This document shows positions 12,199-19,476 of a stretch of DNA of 64,000 nucleotides, piece by piece (positions within the stretch are counted from its first letter, which is position 1; each line of letters starts with the position of its first letter). The stretch covers positions 2,589,093 through 2,653,092 of the forward strand of contig KB906725.1 in the NCBI GenBank assembly GCA_000381565.1, read 5' to 3'. The translations under genes were made by a program, and so were the position numbers. The stretch comes from Oxalobacteraceae bacterium AB_14. Its GTDB lineage: Bacteria > Pseudomonadota > Gammaproteobacteria > Burkholderiales > Burkholderiaceae_D. The notes under the pieces are model-generated. The model was not told the origin of the DNA. It did no database searches and saw only the letters and a program-made list of their open reading frames with translations.

Positions 12199-13340
12199 AC
12201 GATTTGCCTACCTTACCCGATCCTGTCGTCTCCGCCGGCGCCGCCGCCGAGACCCCGCCTGCGGCCAAGCCGCAGCCTGAACCGAGCCTGCTCGAAACCG
12301 TGCAACAGCCGCAAATGCTGCTGGTCGGCATCGTCGTGTTGGCTATTTTGCTGGCCGGCCAGACCTGGTCCGCGCACAACCAGGTGCGCAGCCTGCGCGA
12401 GGAAATGGCGCGCCGCCTGCAGAAGGGCGACGCCAGCAATGCCGAAACCGGCGCCCTGGCGCGCGCCGTGCAGGAGACCAGCAAGGAACTGCAAGGCAAG
12501 GTCGCCCTGTTGGAAAACAAGCAGCAGGAAGCGCAGAGCCAGCAACTGGCGCTGGAGCAGCTATACCAGGACCTGTCCAAGAACCGCGACGAGCAGGCGC
12601 TGACCGAGATCGAGCAAGTGCTGTCGACCGCCAGCCAGCAGCTGCAACTGGCCGGCAACGTGCCGGGCGCGCTGATCGCGCTGCAAAGCGCCGACCGCAG
12701 CCTGTCGCGCTCGGACAAGCCGCAATTCATCACCATCCGCCGCGCCGTCGCCAAGGACACGGAAAAGCTGAAGGCCTTGCCGAGCGTCGATTCGGTGGGC
12801 ATGGCGCTGCGCCTGGACAACGTGATCGCGCAGATCGATACGCTGCCGATGCTGTCGGACGAAACGCCGACCTTGCCGGCGCCGCCGGCAAAGAAGGCCA
12901 GGGCCAAGCCGGCCGCGGGCAAGGGCGGCAAGCCTGAGCCGGTCGAGCAGACCAGCCCGTGGCTGCAGGCGCTGCAAGACGGCTGGAACGGCTGGAGCAG
13001 CGAAATGTGGACCGACGTGCGCCAGCTGATCCGGGTGCGCAGCGTGACCACGCCGGATGCGCTGATGCTGTCGCCGACCCAGGCTTATTTCCTGCGCGAG
13101 AACCTGAAACTGCGCCTGCTGAACGCGCGCATGGCCCTGTTGTCGCGCAACGAGACGGCCTTCCGCTCCGACCTGATCGCGGCGCAGGAAGCGCTGGTCA
13201 AGTATTTCGATGTCCGCGCCAAATCGACGCAGACCGTGCAGATGCTGCTGCGCCAGGTGCAGACCAGCAATCTGGCGATTGAAATGCCGACCCTGTCGGA
13301 CAGCCTGAACGCTGTGCGCAACTACAAAGCGAAGCCATAG
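12195..13340 (+). CDS. hemX: HemX-family membrane protein (uroporphyrinogen-III C-methyltransferase-like)
   Basis: The 381-residue protein has one N-terminal transmembrane helix (MLLVGIVVLAILLAGQTW) after a Pro/Ala-rich cytoplasmic leader, then a long coiled-coil region (LREEMARRLQKGD and onward) and a helical periplasmic domain. This is the HemX layout. The methyltransferase name is historical: no SAM-binding motif is seen. Its role in haem synthesis is not settled. The ATG at 12195 overlaps the hemD stop; an in-frame extension upstream lies wholly within hemD and is rejected. hemY starts 3 bp after its stop. Confidence 0.88.
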   Translation: MNDLPTLPDPVVSAGAAAETPPAAKPQPEPSLLETVQQPQMLLVGIVVLAILLAGQTWSAHNQVRSLREEMARRLQKGDASNAETGALARAVQETSKELQGKVALLENKQQEAQSQQLALEQLYQDLSKNRDEQALTEIEQVLSTASQQLQLAGNVPGALIALQSADRSLSRSDKPQFITIRRAVAKDTEKLKALPSVDSVGMALRLDNVIAQIDTLPMLSDETPTLPAPPAKKARAKPAAGKGGKPEPVEQTSPWLQALQDGWNGWSSEMWTDVRQLIRVRSVTTPDALMLSPTQAYFLRENLKLRLLNARMALLSRNETAFRSDLIAAQEALVKYFDVRAKSTQTVQMLLRQVQTSNLAIEMPTLSDSLNAVRNYKAKP

Positions 13341-13342
13341 TC

Positions 13343-14539
13343 ATGCGTTTATTTCTCTGGATAGTCGCTTTGATGGCCGCCGCCATCGGTATCGCCGTGA
13401 CGGCGCGTTTTAATCCGGGCAATGTGGTGCTGTTCTACCCGCCGCACCGGATCGACCTGTCGCTGAACTTCTTCGTGGTGCTGGAGGTGGCGCTGTTCGC
13501 CTTCCTGTACGTGGTGATCCGCGCCTTCCGCGCCACCATCAAGATGCCGGGCAAGGTCGCCGCCTACCGCCAGCGCAAGCGCGAGCGCGACGGCAACAAG
13601 GGCTTGCGCGAAGCGTTGAAGGCCCTGTTCGAAGGCCGCTTCGGCCATGCCGAAAAGGCCGCGATGCGCGCCTCGGAACTGCCGGAAAACGCCGGCGTGG
13701 CCGCGCTGATCGGCGCCCGCGCCGCGCACCGCATGCGCCAGGGCGCGCGCCGCGACAACTGGTTGGCCAAGCTCAGCGACGACAACGCGATGAAGACCGC
13801 GCGCCTGATGACGATGACCGAACTTCTGGTCGACGACCACCAGCCGGAGCAGGCATTGGCGGCGGTGCGCGAACTGAACGCCAGCGGCACCCGCCACATC
13901 CATGCGCTGCAATGGTCGCTGAAGGCGCAGCAGCAAGCCAAGAACTGGCCGGAAGTGCTGCGCCTGGTGCGTTCGCTGGACAAGCACCGCGCGCTGCATC
14001 CGGCGCTGTCGTCGCGCCTGCGCGAGCTGGCCTATGACGACATGCTGTCCGACAGCGGCCACGATGCGGAATCGCTGCAACGGGTCTGGTCGACCGTGCC
14101 TGGCGCCGACCGCATCAAGCCTTACGTGGCCTGCCGCGCCGCCACCGCGCTCAATGCGCGCGGGCTGCACGACGAGGCGCGCCTGGTGGCGGAAGAATCG
14201 CTGGCCGCCGACTGGGACGACCGCGTGGTGCGGGCCTACCGCGAAGCGGCCGCGCCGGCCGGTTCGGCGGCCTTGCTGATGCAGATCGAGCATTGCGAAA
14301 ACTGGATCCACAGCCGCCCGACCGACGCCGAACTGGCCTTGACCTTGGGTTCGCTGTGCCTGAAGCAGAAATTATGGGGCAAGGCGCAGCGCTACCTGGA
14401 GCAGGCCCTGTCCGACGCCGCCGACCCGCGCATGGTGCGCGAATCCCACCTGAAGCTGGCGCAAATGCACGAAGCGCTGGCCCAGCCGGAAGACGCGGCC
14501 AACCATTACCGCCAGTGCGCGCTGGCCACCATCCTGTAA
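13343..14539 (+). CDS. hemY: HemY-type tetratricopeptide membrane protein of the haem operon
   Basis: The 398-residue inner-membrane protein has two N-terminal hydrophobic helices (FLWIVALMAAAIGIAV and FFVVLEVALFAFLYVVI) enclosing the HemY_N motif NPGNVVLFYPPHRIDLS. TPR-like helical repeats follow; the last contains WGKAQRYLEQALS. It is not protoporphyrinogen oxidase, which shares the symbol in Gram-positives. It closes the hemCDXY operon and is followed by a terminator. A decayed copy of its last ~30 codons is found about 2.1 kb downstream. Confidence 0.9.
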   Translation: MRLFLWIVALMAAAIGIAVTARFNPGNVVLFYPPHRIDLSLNFFVVLEVALFAFLYVVIRAFRATIKMPGKVAAYRQRKRERDGNKGLREALKALFEGRFGHAEKAAMRASELPENAGVAALIGARAAHRMRQGARRDNWLAKLSDDNAMKTARLMTMTELLVDDHQPEQALAAVRELNASGTRHIHALQWSLKAQQQAKNWPEVLRLVRSLDKHRALHPALSSRLRELAYDDMLSDSGHDAESLQRVWSTVPGADRIKPYVACRAATALNARGLHDEARLVAEESLAADWDDRVVRAYREAAAPAGSAALLMQIEHCENWIHSRPTDAELALTLGSLCLKQKLWGKAQRYLEQALSDAADPRMVRESHLKLAQMHEALAQPEDAANHYRQCALATIL

Positions 14540-14540
14540 A

Positions 14541-14594
14541 AAAACCACCAGCCTGAACGCGCTCAAGATCGCGTTCAGTGCAGGTGGGCTTTTT
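14541..14594 (+). terminator. Intrinsic terminator of the hemCDXY operon
   Basis: CTGAACGCG (14553-14561) pairs with CGCGTTCAG (14570-14578). An outer CCACC/GGTGG pair is followed by CTTTTT. It begins at the hemY stop. Confidence 0.8.
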
Positions 14595-14636
14595 ACGCCG
14601 CATAGTACCGTTTCAGCAGCGCGTTGACGGCGGCGG

Positions 14637-15069
14637 TCATGCCCAGCATCGCCGCCGCGTGCAGGCCGCCGCAGCCGGCGCGGCCTCGTAACGGTCGTGG
14701 TGGCGCACCCATGCCATCGTGTAGGGCAGGTCTTCCGCGGCCGTAGGTCGAGTAGCGGTGGTAGAGCACGCCGTCGTCATCCTTGTGGAACACGCTGACG
14801 CCGGGCATGTCGGGATGTCGGCCAGCGCCGCGCGCGAGACGGCGATGAAGGTCACGTCGCGCTGCGCCAGGTGGGCGAGGGCGCCGTCGGTGTGGTCGGC
14901 CATAAAGGAGCAGTGGCTGCATCCCTGTTCATGGCCGGGCGTGAACATGAAGTGCTGGACCACCAGCTGGCGCCGGCCGTCGAACAGCTCGGCCAGCGTG
15001 CGCCGGCCCTGCGGCGTGTCGAACGCATAGTTTTTCTCAACCCGCAGTTTCGGTAGTGGTGCTGGTCAT
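14637..15069 (-). pseudogene. Decayed DUF899 (thioredoxin-like) gene
   Basis: The reading starts at an ATG (15069) with a good AGGAGG 6 bases upstream but hits a stop after about ten codons (MTSTTTETAG). In another frame typical DUF899 sequence appears: NYAFDTPQGRRTLAELFDG, HFMFTPGHEQGCSHCSFMA and VTFIAVSRAALADI. It then jumps frame again to MPGVSVFHKDDDGVLYHRYS and back to AWVRHHDRYEA. The expected N-terminal SREEWL-type segment and a middle block are missing. There are therefore at least two frame changes plus deletions, and no functional product is expected. An IS4-family element sits directly upstream of its ribosome-binding site. Confidence 0.8.
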
Positions 15070-15076
15070 GGTTGCC

Positions 15077-15085
15077 TCCTGTAGT
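15077..15085. repeat. Left 9-bp target-site duplication of the IS4 element
   Basis: TCCTGTAGT is repeated exactly at 16567-16575, immediately outside the right inverted repeat. It overlaps the spacer upstream of the decayed DUF899 start. Confidence 0.9.
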
Positions 15086-16566
15086 CATATCGTTATACAC
15101 AACTCCTGACCGGATGGGCTGCCGCCAGGAAAGATGTTTACATTCAATGAGTTAGCGAGGGGGCTTGTAAACTGGGCGGAAAAGGCGTTTACTTTCGGAA
15201 TTTGGGTGACGCGTTGGCCACAGAATCGAAGCATTGGGTTGAGGAAGAATTTGCCGGAATGGACTTGGGCGATGCGCGCCTGAACAAGCGAGCCCGTGTG
15301 ATGGTGGAGGCGTTCGCGGCCAAGCCGACGGCCAATATTCCGATGGCGTGTGATGGTTGGACGGACATGACGGCGGCGTACCGGTTCCTCGACAATGATG
15401 AGGTCACGTGGCAAGGCATCATGGCGCCGCATTGGGAACGCACAGAACAGCGCATGGTCCCGCATCCCGTCGTGCTGTGCCTGCAAGACACCACCGAGCT
15501 TGATTTCAATGGCCAGAAAGTGCGGGGTCTCGGCCCGCTCAATTACGAGGCGCGGCGTGGCATGTATGTGCACCCGACCTACGCCGTGACGCCGCAACGC
15601 GAACCACTCGGCGTGTGCGACGCATGGCTGTGGGCGCGCGAAATGCGTGATGCGGACGGGGTGCGTGGCGGTCAGAGGGAAAGCGCGCGCTGGCGTGAAG
15701 GCTACGAACGGGTCGCCGAGATGGCGGCCCGGGTGCCGTCGAGTCGCCTGGTCTATGTGGCCGACCGGGAGGGCGACATGCTCGAGCTGATGCAGCGCGC
15801 GAAGGTGCTGGGCACGCCGGCCGACTGGCTGGTGCGGGCCAAGCATAACCGCTGTTTGCCCGATGGCGATAAGCTCTGGGAGCGCACCTGTGCCGGGGAG
15901 CCGTTGGGCCAGATCGTCTTCACGATGCCATCGCGGCATGGCGTCAAGGAGCGCAAGGTACGCCAGGAGCTGTGGACCGCGTCGGTTGAGCTGAACGCGG
16001 GCAAACCGAGCGCCATCACCGTCACATGCGTGATCGCACGCGAAATCGACGCGCCCCCAGGAACCAAGCCGGTCGAATGGCGCCTGCTGACGAACCGCGC
16101 CGCGCCAACGCTCGACGATGTCATCGAACTCATCGATTGGTATCGGGCACGCTGGGATATCGAGATGTTCTTCAACGTGCTGAAGAATGGCTGCAAGGTC
16201 GAGTCGATGCAACTGGGCAGCATCGAAGGCATTGAGCGCGCGCTGGCGTTGTACATGATCGTCGCTTGGCGTATCGCGCACCTGATGCGCTTGGGGAGAA
16301 CCTGCCCTGAGCTCGACGCCAATCTTTTCTTTAGCCCTGATGAGATCCATGGCGCCTATCTGTTGACGAACACGAAACAACCAGCGAACCGGACGCCAAC
16401 CCTGAACGAGGTGCTACGTCTGGTCGCCCGACTGGGCGGTTTTATCGGCCGCAAAAGCGACGGTGAGCCGGGCGTTAAGACAATCTGGCTCGGACTCCAA
16501 GAGGTCCGCGTATCGGCGGCGACGCTGGCAGCATTACGGAATCAATGAGTTGTGTATAACGATATG
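15086..16566 (+). mobile_element. Complete IS4-family insertion sequence (IS50/ISPepr1-like)
   Basis: The 1481-bp element is bounded by 20-bp perfect inverted repeats, CATATCGTTATACACAACTC at the left and its complement at the right. It is flanked by the 9-bp direct repeat TCCTGTAGT (15077-15085 and 16567-16575). The TTATACACA core resembles Tn5/IS50 ends, and 9-bp duplications are usual for that group. It carries one transposase gene. Perfect ends and duplications point to recent insertion. Confidence 0.95.
15202..16548 (+). CDS. IS4-family transposase
   Basis: The 448-residue DDE transposase has a Tn5-type N-terminal DNA-binding domain (VEEEFAGMDLGDARLNKRA and TAAYRFLDNDEV). The catalytic set reads Asp in VLCLQDTTELDF, Asp in VYVADREGDMLEL, and Glu in the YREK-like motif YRARWDIEMFFNVLKNGCK. 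WRLLTNR, typical of the family, is present. The start is probably TTG at 15202, since no ATG precedes the conserved domain. It fills most of the IS, and its stop lies 18 bp inside the right end. Confidence 0.93.
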   Translation: MGDALATESKHWVEEEFAGMDLGDARLNKRARVMVEAFAAKPTANIPMACDGWTDMTAAYRFLDNDEVTWQGIMAPHWERTEQRMVPHPVVLCLQDTTELDFNGQKVRGLGPLNYEARRGMYVHPTYAVTPQREPLGVCDAWLWAREMRDADGVRGGQRESARWREGYERVAEMAARVPSSRLVYVADREGDMLELMQRAKVLGTPADWLVRAKHNRCLPDGDKLWERTCAGEPLGQIVFTMPSRHGVKERKVRQELWTASVELNAGKPSAITVTCVIAREIDAPPGTKPVEWRLLTNRAAPTLDDVIELIDWYRARWDIEMFFNVLKNGCKVESMQLGSIEGIERALALYMIVAWRIAHLMRLGRTCPELDANLFFSPDEIHGAYLLTNTKQPANRTPTLNEVLRLVARLGGFIGRKSDGEPGVKTIWLGLQEVRVSAATLAALRNQ

Positions 16567-16684
16567 TCCTGTAGTAGCGCCTCGGATCGGCGCTGCAGGA
16601 CAACTTTATGCCTTTGGCCGCGCAGCAGGGAGTAACAAAATTGTCGTGAATTCGGCGAGTCCGAGGCCAGTGCAGCGTATCCAA

Positions 16685-16758
16685 TCTGAAGCTGGCGCCT
16701 ATGTACGAAGTGCTGGCCTAGCCGGAAGACGCCGCCAACCATTATCGCGCGGCGCTCG
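16685..16758 (+). pseudogene. Decayed duplicate of the hemY 3' end
   Basis: Translation gives LKLAPMYEVLA, a stop, then PEDAANHYRAALA. The intact hemY end reads LKLAQMHEALAQPEDAANHYRQCALA. The nucleotide match is close through the same span. Only about 25 codons are recognisable and an in-frame TAG interrupts them. It lies 110 bp beyond the IS right end. The ~110 bp between the IS and this fragment contain nothing else recognisable. Confidence 0.75.
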
Positions 16759-16806
16759 CTGACGACGATTTCGTAATTCCTCGAAATCAGTTCTCGCGAC
16801 GTTTTT

Positions 16807-17130
16807 TTATTCTTTGCGCGCCTGAAGATTGGCGGCCTCAACTACAAAACCGCCAAATCTGGCCTCGTGGACCACGCACTTTGTGGTGCCAATCAAGAAA
16901 TGTTCGAGCTCAGTTTTTTCATTCGTAGCGGTCTGTCGGACTTCTATTCCACCCGAGAAGCTTGAGTTATGGAAGGTCAACGTGTTCCCATCGTCGTCGA
17001 CAGCATGAGCAACGCACGCAGCGCATACATAATCTGGATAACGTTCACTAGCAGGCTGACCAGATCCGCAGAGCGGGCATGCCTGCGAAGTATCCGATGG
17101 CTTTGCGCCAGGCTGAAGAAACGTAAGCAT
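16807..17130 (-). CDS. Small zinc-ribbon-like protein of unknown function
   Basis: The 107-residue protein has two CxxC knuckles, ACPLCGSGQ and VCAACVAHAV, separated by about 15 residues, so a metal-binding ribbon is likely near the N-terminus. A beta-rich segment follows (TLTFHNSSFSGGIEVRQ, TTKCVVHEARFGGFVVEA). It is last in a three-gene minus-strand set: its ATG directly abuts the stop of the 47-codon membrane gene (TAAATG), and GAGGG lies 6 bases upstream of it. Base composition is lower in GC than nearby genes. No family with known function is recognised. Confidence 0.7.
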   Translation of the reverse strand: MLTFLQPGAKPSDTSQACPLCGSGQPASERYPDYVCAACVAHAVDDDGNTLTFHNSSFSGGIEVRQTATNEKTELEHFLIGTTKCVVHEARFGGFVVEAANLQARKE

Positions 17131-17274
17131 TTAGCCCTCACTTTGATCTTGAAACTTTTCCGCTGTCGTGCAATCTTTCAAGCGCATTTTTCGAGTCTCA
17201 AGATGCACCCACACGGAAACGCAAAGTCCGACGAACATGCCTATCCCGGTAATCGCGTAAAGTAAGGTCGTCAT
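17131..17274 (-). CDS. 47-residue single-span membrane protein in an overlapping three-gene cassette
   Basis: This short gene begins MTTLLYAITGIGMFVGLC and ends DQSEG. Residues 2-22 form one hydrophobic helix; the rest is charged (HLETRKMRLKDCTTAEKF). Support comes from context: GGAG lies 8 bases upstream of the ATG, that ATG overlaps the previous gene's stop (ATGA), and its own stop abuts the next start (TAAATG). Such tight coupling on both sides is unlikely for a chance frame. It probably sits in the inner membrane with the preceding multi-span protein. Function unknown. Confidence 0.65.
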   Translation of the reverse strand: MTTLLYAITGIGMFVGLCVSVWVHLETRKMRLKDCTTAEKFQDQSEG

Positions 17275-17672
17275 TTTGTATCTCCATTTGCAAGATATTG
17301 ATAAGTTACTAAACTTAATAGCAGGGAAACGCTCGCGAGACCGATGCTACTTTTTAGCATAGAGGTTTTATCTATAAAGTCCTGATTTTTCTCGCCGAGA
17401 ATGGCCAGCCCATACAGGGCACCATACAAAGCAATAAAGAAGGCGGAGGTACCGTTCAAAATGGTCTTCAGGTTCGCTGCTCTATTCGTGGCATGTTCCA
17501 CTTCATTGATAACGGAAATATGTAGCACGAGTCCAAGGGTAATGATGTCTGATGCAGCAACGGCAGCGACGGTATTCGCTTTGGAAGCCGTCCACATGAG
17601 CAGCCTCGTTGACATGGGTAGTAAACCGACGAGTAACGTGTACGTGAACCACTTGCTTTTCGAGAAGGTCAT
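17271..17672 (-). CDS. Four-helix inner-membrane protein, first gene of an unknown three-gene cassette
   Basis: The 133-residue protein has about four hydrophobic helices: WFTYTLLVGLLPMSTRLL, VAASDIITLGLVLHISVI, GTSAFFIALYGALYGLAIL and IGLASVSLLLSLVTYQYL. It has a short charged start (MTFSKSK) and a polar loop NEVEHATNRAANLK between helices 2 and 3. GAGGCGG precedes the ATG. Its stop overlaps the next gene by four bases. The cassette has lower GC than its surroundings and sits between IS/pseudogene debris and ppa, suggesting acquisition by transfer. No known family is recognised. Confidence 0.72.
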   Translation of the reverse strand: MTFSKSKWFTYTLLVGLLPMSTRLLMWTASKANTVAAVAASDIITLGLVLHISVINEVEHATNRAANLKTILNGTSAFFIALYGALYGLAILGEKNQDFIDKTSMLKSSIGLASVSLLLSLVTYQYLANGDTK

Positions 17673-17809
17673 ATAGCCGCCTCAACGCTTGGCGTTAAAC
17701 CTTAAGTTTAGGGCAATTACGATGGTTTGCCATTGAGCCCGCTCACGGCGCCGTGGCGTCTGGTGGGCTGTTTTGCAGTGCTGCGCCGCACAAGCGGGCT
17801 GTAGTTCGC

Positions 17810-17815
17810 TATAAT
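17810..17815 (+). promoter_or_regulatory. Probable -10 element for ppa
   Basis: A perfect TATAAT lies 41 bp before the ppa start within an otherwise GC-rich spacer. No good -35 hexamer is seen at the right distance. The rest of the 184-bp gap from the preceding cassette shows no coding potential. Confidence 0.5.
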
Positions 17816-17856
17816 TACGCGGTTAAACATTTGCCAGCACTTACGAGGAAACCCCC

Positions 17857-18399
17857 ATGAGCTTGAATAAAGTATCTTCCGGCCGCGATCTGCCGAACGA
17901 TTTCAACGTCATCATCGAAATCCCGATGAACGCCGATCCGATCAAGTATGAAGTCGACAAGGAGTCGGGCGCGATCTTCGTCGATCGTTTCATGGGCACC
18001 GCCATGCACTACCCGTGCAACTACGGCTACGTGCCGAACACCCTGTCCGCCGACGGCGACCCGGTCGATGTGCTGGTGATCACCCCGTTCCCGCTGATCC
18101 CTGGCGTGGTGGTGCGCTGCCGTCCTGTCGGCGTGCTGAAGATGACCGACGAAGCCGGTGAAGACGCCAAAGTGCTGGCCGTGCCGGTCGACAAAGTACT
18201 GTCGATCTACAGCCACTGGCAGAAGCCGGAAGACCTGAACGAACTGCGCCTGCGCCAGATCCAGCACTTCTTCGAGCACTACAAGGACCTGGAAAAAGGC
18301 AAATGGGTCAAGATCGACGGTTGGTACGGTCCGGACGAAGCCAAGGCAGAGATCCTGAGCGGCGTCGCCGCTTACAAGAAGGAAAACGGTATCGCGTAA
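17857..18399 (+). CDS. ppa: Inorganic pyrophosphatase
   Basis: This soluble family I pyrophosphatase hydrolyses PPi to phosphate, pulling biosynthetic reactions forward. The length of 180 residues is normal. The metal-site signature DGDPVDVLV is intact, as are YGYVPNTL, the E-S-G loop VDKESGAIFVDR, and LRQIQHFFEHYKDLEKGKWVKIDGW near the end. GAGGAAA precedes the ATG. It is monocistronic, with a strong terminator following. Confidence 0.97.
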   Translation: MSLNKVSSGRDLPNDFNVIIEIPMNADPIKYEVDKESGAIFVDRFMGTAMHYPCNYGYVPNTLSADGDPVDVLVITPFPLIPGVVVRCRPVGVLKMTDEAGEDAKVLAVPVDKVLSIYSHWQKPEDLNELRLRQIQHFFEHYKDLEKGKWVKIDGWYGPDEAKAEILSGVAAYKKENGIA

Positions 18400-18419
18400 T
18401 GCGCGCGGTCTGAAACAAG

Positions 18420-18453
18420 AAAGCCCCGGGCGTCAGCGCCAGGGGCTTTTTCT
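18420..18453 (+). terminator. Intrinsic terminator of ppa
   Basis: AAAGCCCC pairs with GGGGCTTT around a GGGCG/CGCC extension, followed by TTCTT. It abuts the stop of the convergent regulator gene. Confidence 0.85.
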
Positions 18454-19091
18454 TATCCGCGCGGCGCGCCGCTGGCCGCTTCGGCCTCGCGCCGCAAGCG
18501 CGACATGTATTGCGGCGTGATGCCCAGGTAGGACGCGATCGCCCGCTGCGAGATGCGCGCCTCCAGTCCCGGATACTCTTCGCGGAACGCCGCCAGCCGC
18601 TCGTGGGCCGAGGTTTCGCCATTGGTATAGGCGCGCTGCGCCAGCGTTTGCAGGCCGTGCATGGCGATGTTGAGATGGTAATGCTGCATCACCTCGTGCT
18701 GCGCGCGCAGCGCGCAGGAATGCTTCCAATCCAGCGTAAAGCCGTGGATCGGCGTTTCCGCGATCAGGAACTGCACCGCCGGCTGGCCGGTTTCGCCGCT
18801 GATCAGATCGGTCAGCGTGGTGGCCGATTCGCCTTCGCGGTAGAAGCGCAGGGTCACTTCGATGCCGTCGCGGTTGAAGAAGCCGCTGCGCACCACGCCG
18901 CTGCTGATCCAGTGCACCTGGGTCGCCGGCACGCCGGCGCGCTGCATGTATTCACCCTTGCGCACGTGGAAAGGCTTGGCGATCGCCGCCAATAAATCGG
19001 TTACGTTGCTGTAGGATTCATCACTGACGTCGATCCGCTTCATCGTGGCGGACTTGAACCGCTCACGCTGTCTAATAAAATCTGCATTCAT
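18453..19091 (-). CDS. Crp/Fnr-family transcriptional regulator
   Basis: The 212-residue protein has a cyclic-nucleotide-binding-type beta-roll (PFHVRKGEYMQRAGVPATQVHWISSGVVR in outline). A long dimer helix and a C-terminal HTH (RISQRAIASYLGITPQYMSRLRRE) follow. No cysteine cluster for an iron-sulfur centre is seen, so it is not a true FNR. The effector is unknown. The start at 19091 begins MNADFIRQRERF; the 26 codons upstream are also open but lack similarity. It stands alone. Confidence 0.8.
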   Translation of the reverse strand: MNADFIRQRERFKSATMKRIDVSDESYSNVTDLLAAIAKPFHVRKGEYMQRAGVPATQVHWISSGVVRSGFFNRDGIEVTLRFYREGESATTLTDLISGETGQPAVQFLIAETPIHGFTLDWKHSCALRAQHEVMQHYHLNIAMHGLQTLAQRAYTNGETSAHERLAAFREEYPGLEARISQRAIASYLGITPQYMSRLRREAEAASGAPRG

Positions 19092-19262
19092 GCTTGGCTT
19101 GCCACGTTCCTGATAAAACCCTACAAAGGGGCACAGAGTATAGGCCCGTTTGAAATTGCTGTGAAGCAAACTGGTTTCATGCGCGTATCGATAGTAGGTA
19201 ACGCTACCATTCTACCTGCGTTTTGCGGAACCCTTTGCCCGCTGCGCCGGTCTGACACCGGT

Positions 19263-19472
19263 GGAGAGTCATATACCAGCCGAATTTACCAGCCGAACAT
19301 GGGCGTGCTGGCGCTGGTATGGCTGGTCGGCGGGTACGCCATTGTGGCGGGCGTGCTGTATCTGGCGCTGGCCTACCGCGCCGACGGCCCCATGCCGCCC
19401 AAGGCGGTCAAGGATGTCCACGCCGAGCGGCGCGTGGCCGGGCGGCGCATGACGCCGGCGGGCCAGCACTGA
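19263..19472 (+). pseudogene. C-terminal remnant of an HdeD-type (DUF308) membrane protein
   Basis: The translated stretch QPNMGVLALVWLVGGYAIVAG followed by VLYLALAYR matches the final transmembrane repeat of HdeD/DUF308 proteins, which are normally about 180 residues. Upstream of it the frame does not encode the other helices. The piece could still be read as a 57-residue peptide from an ATG at 19299, but it lacks a ribosome-binding site. A decayed gene is more likely. It lies between a Crp-like regulator and a convergent acyltransferase. Confidence 0.6.
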
Positions 19473-19476
19473 GACG

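Noticed and set aside
14593..14922. Possible separate short gene ending LLKRYYAA
   Set aside because: Its middle shares DUF899 sequence in a shifted frame, so it is a product of the pseudogene's frame breaks rather than a distinct gene.
16969..17265. 98-codon plus-strand frame across the three-gene cassette
   Set aside because: It is antisense to coupled genes with ribosome sites and has no recognisable content of its own.
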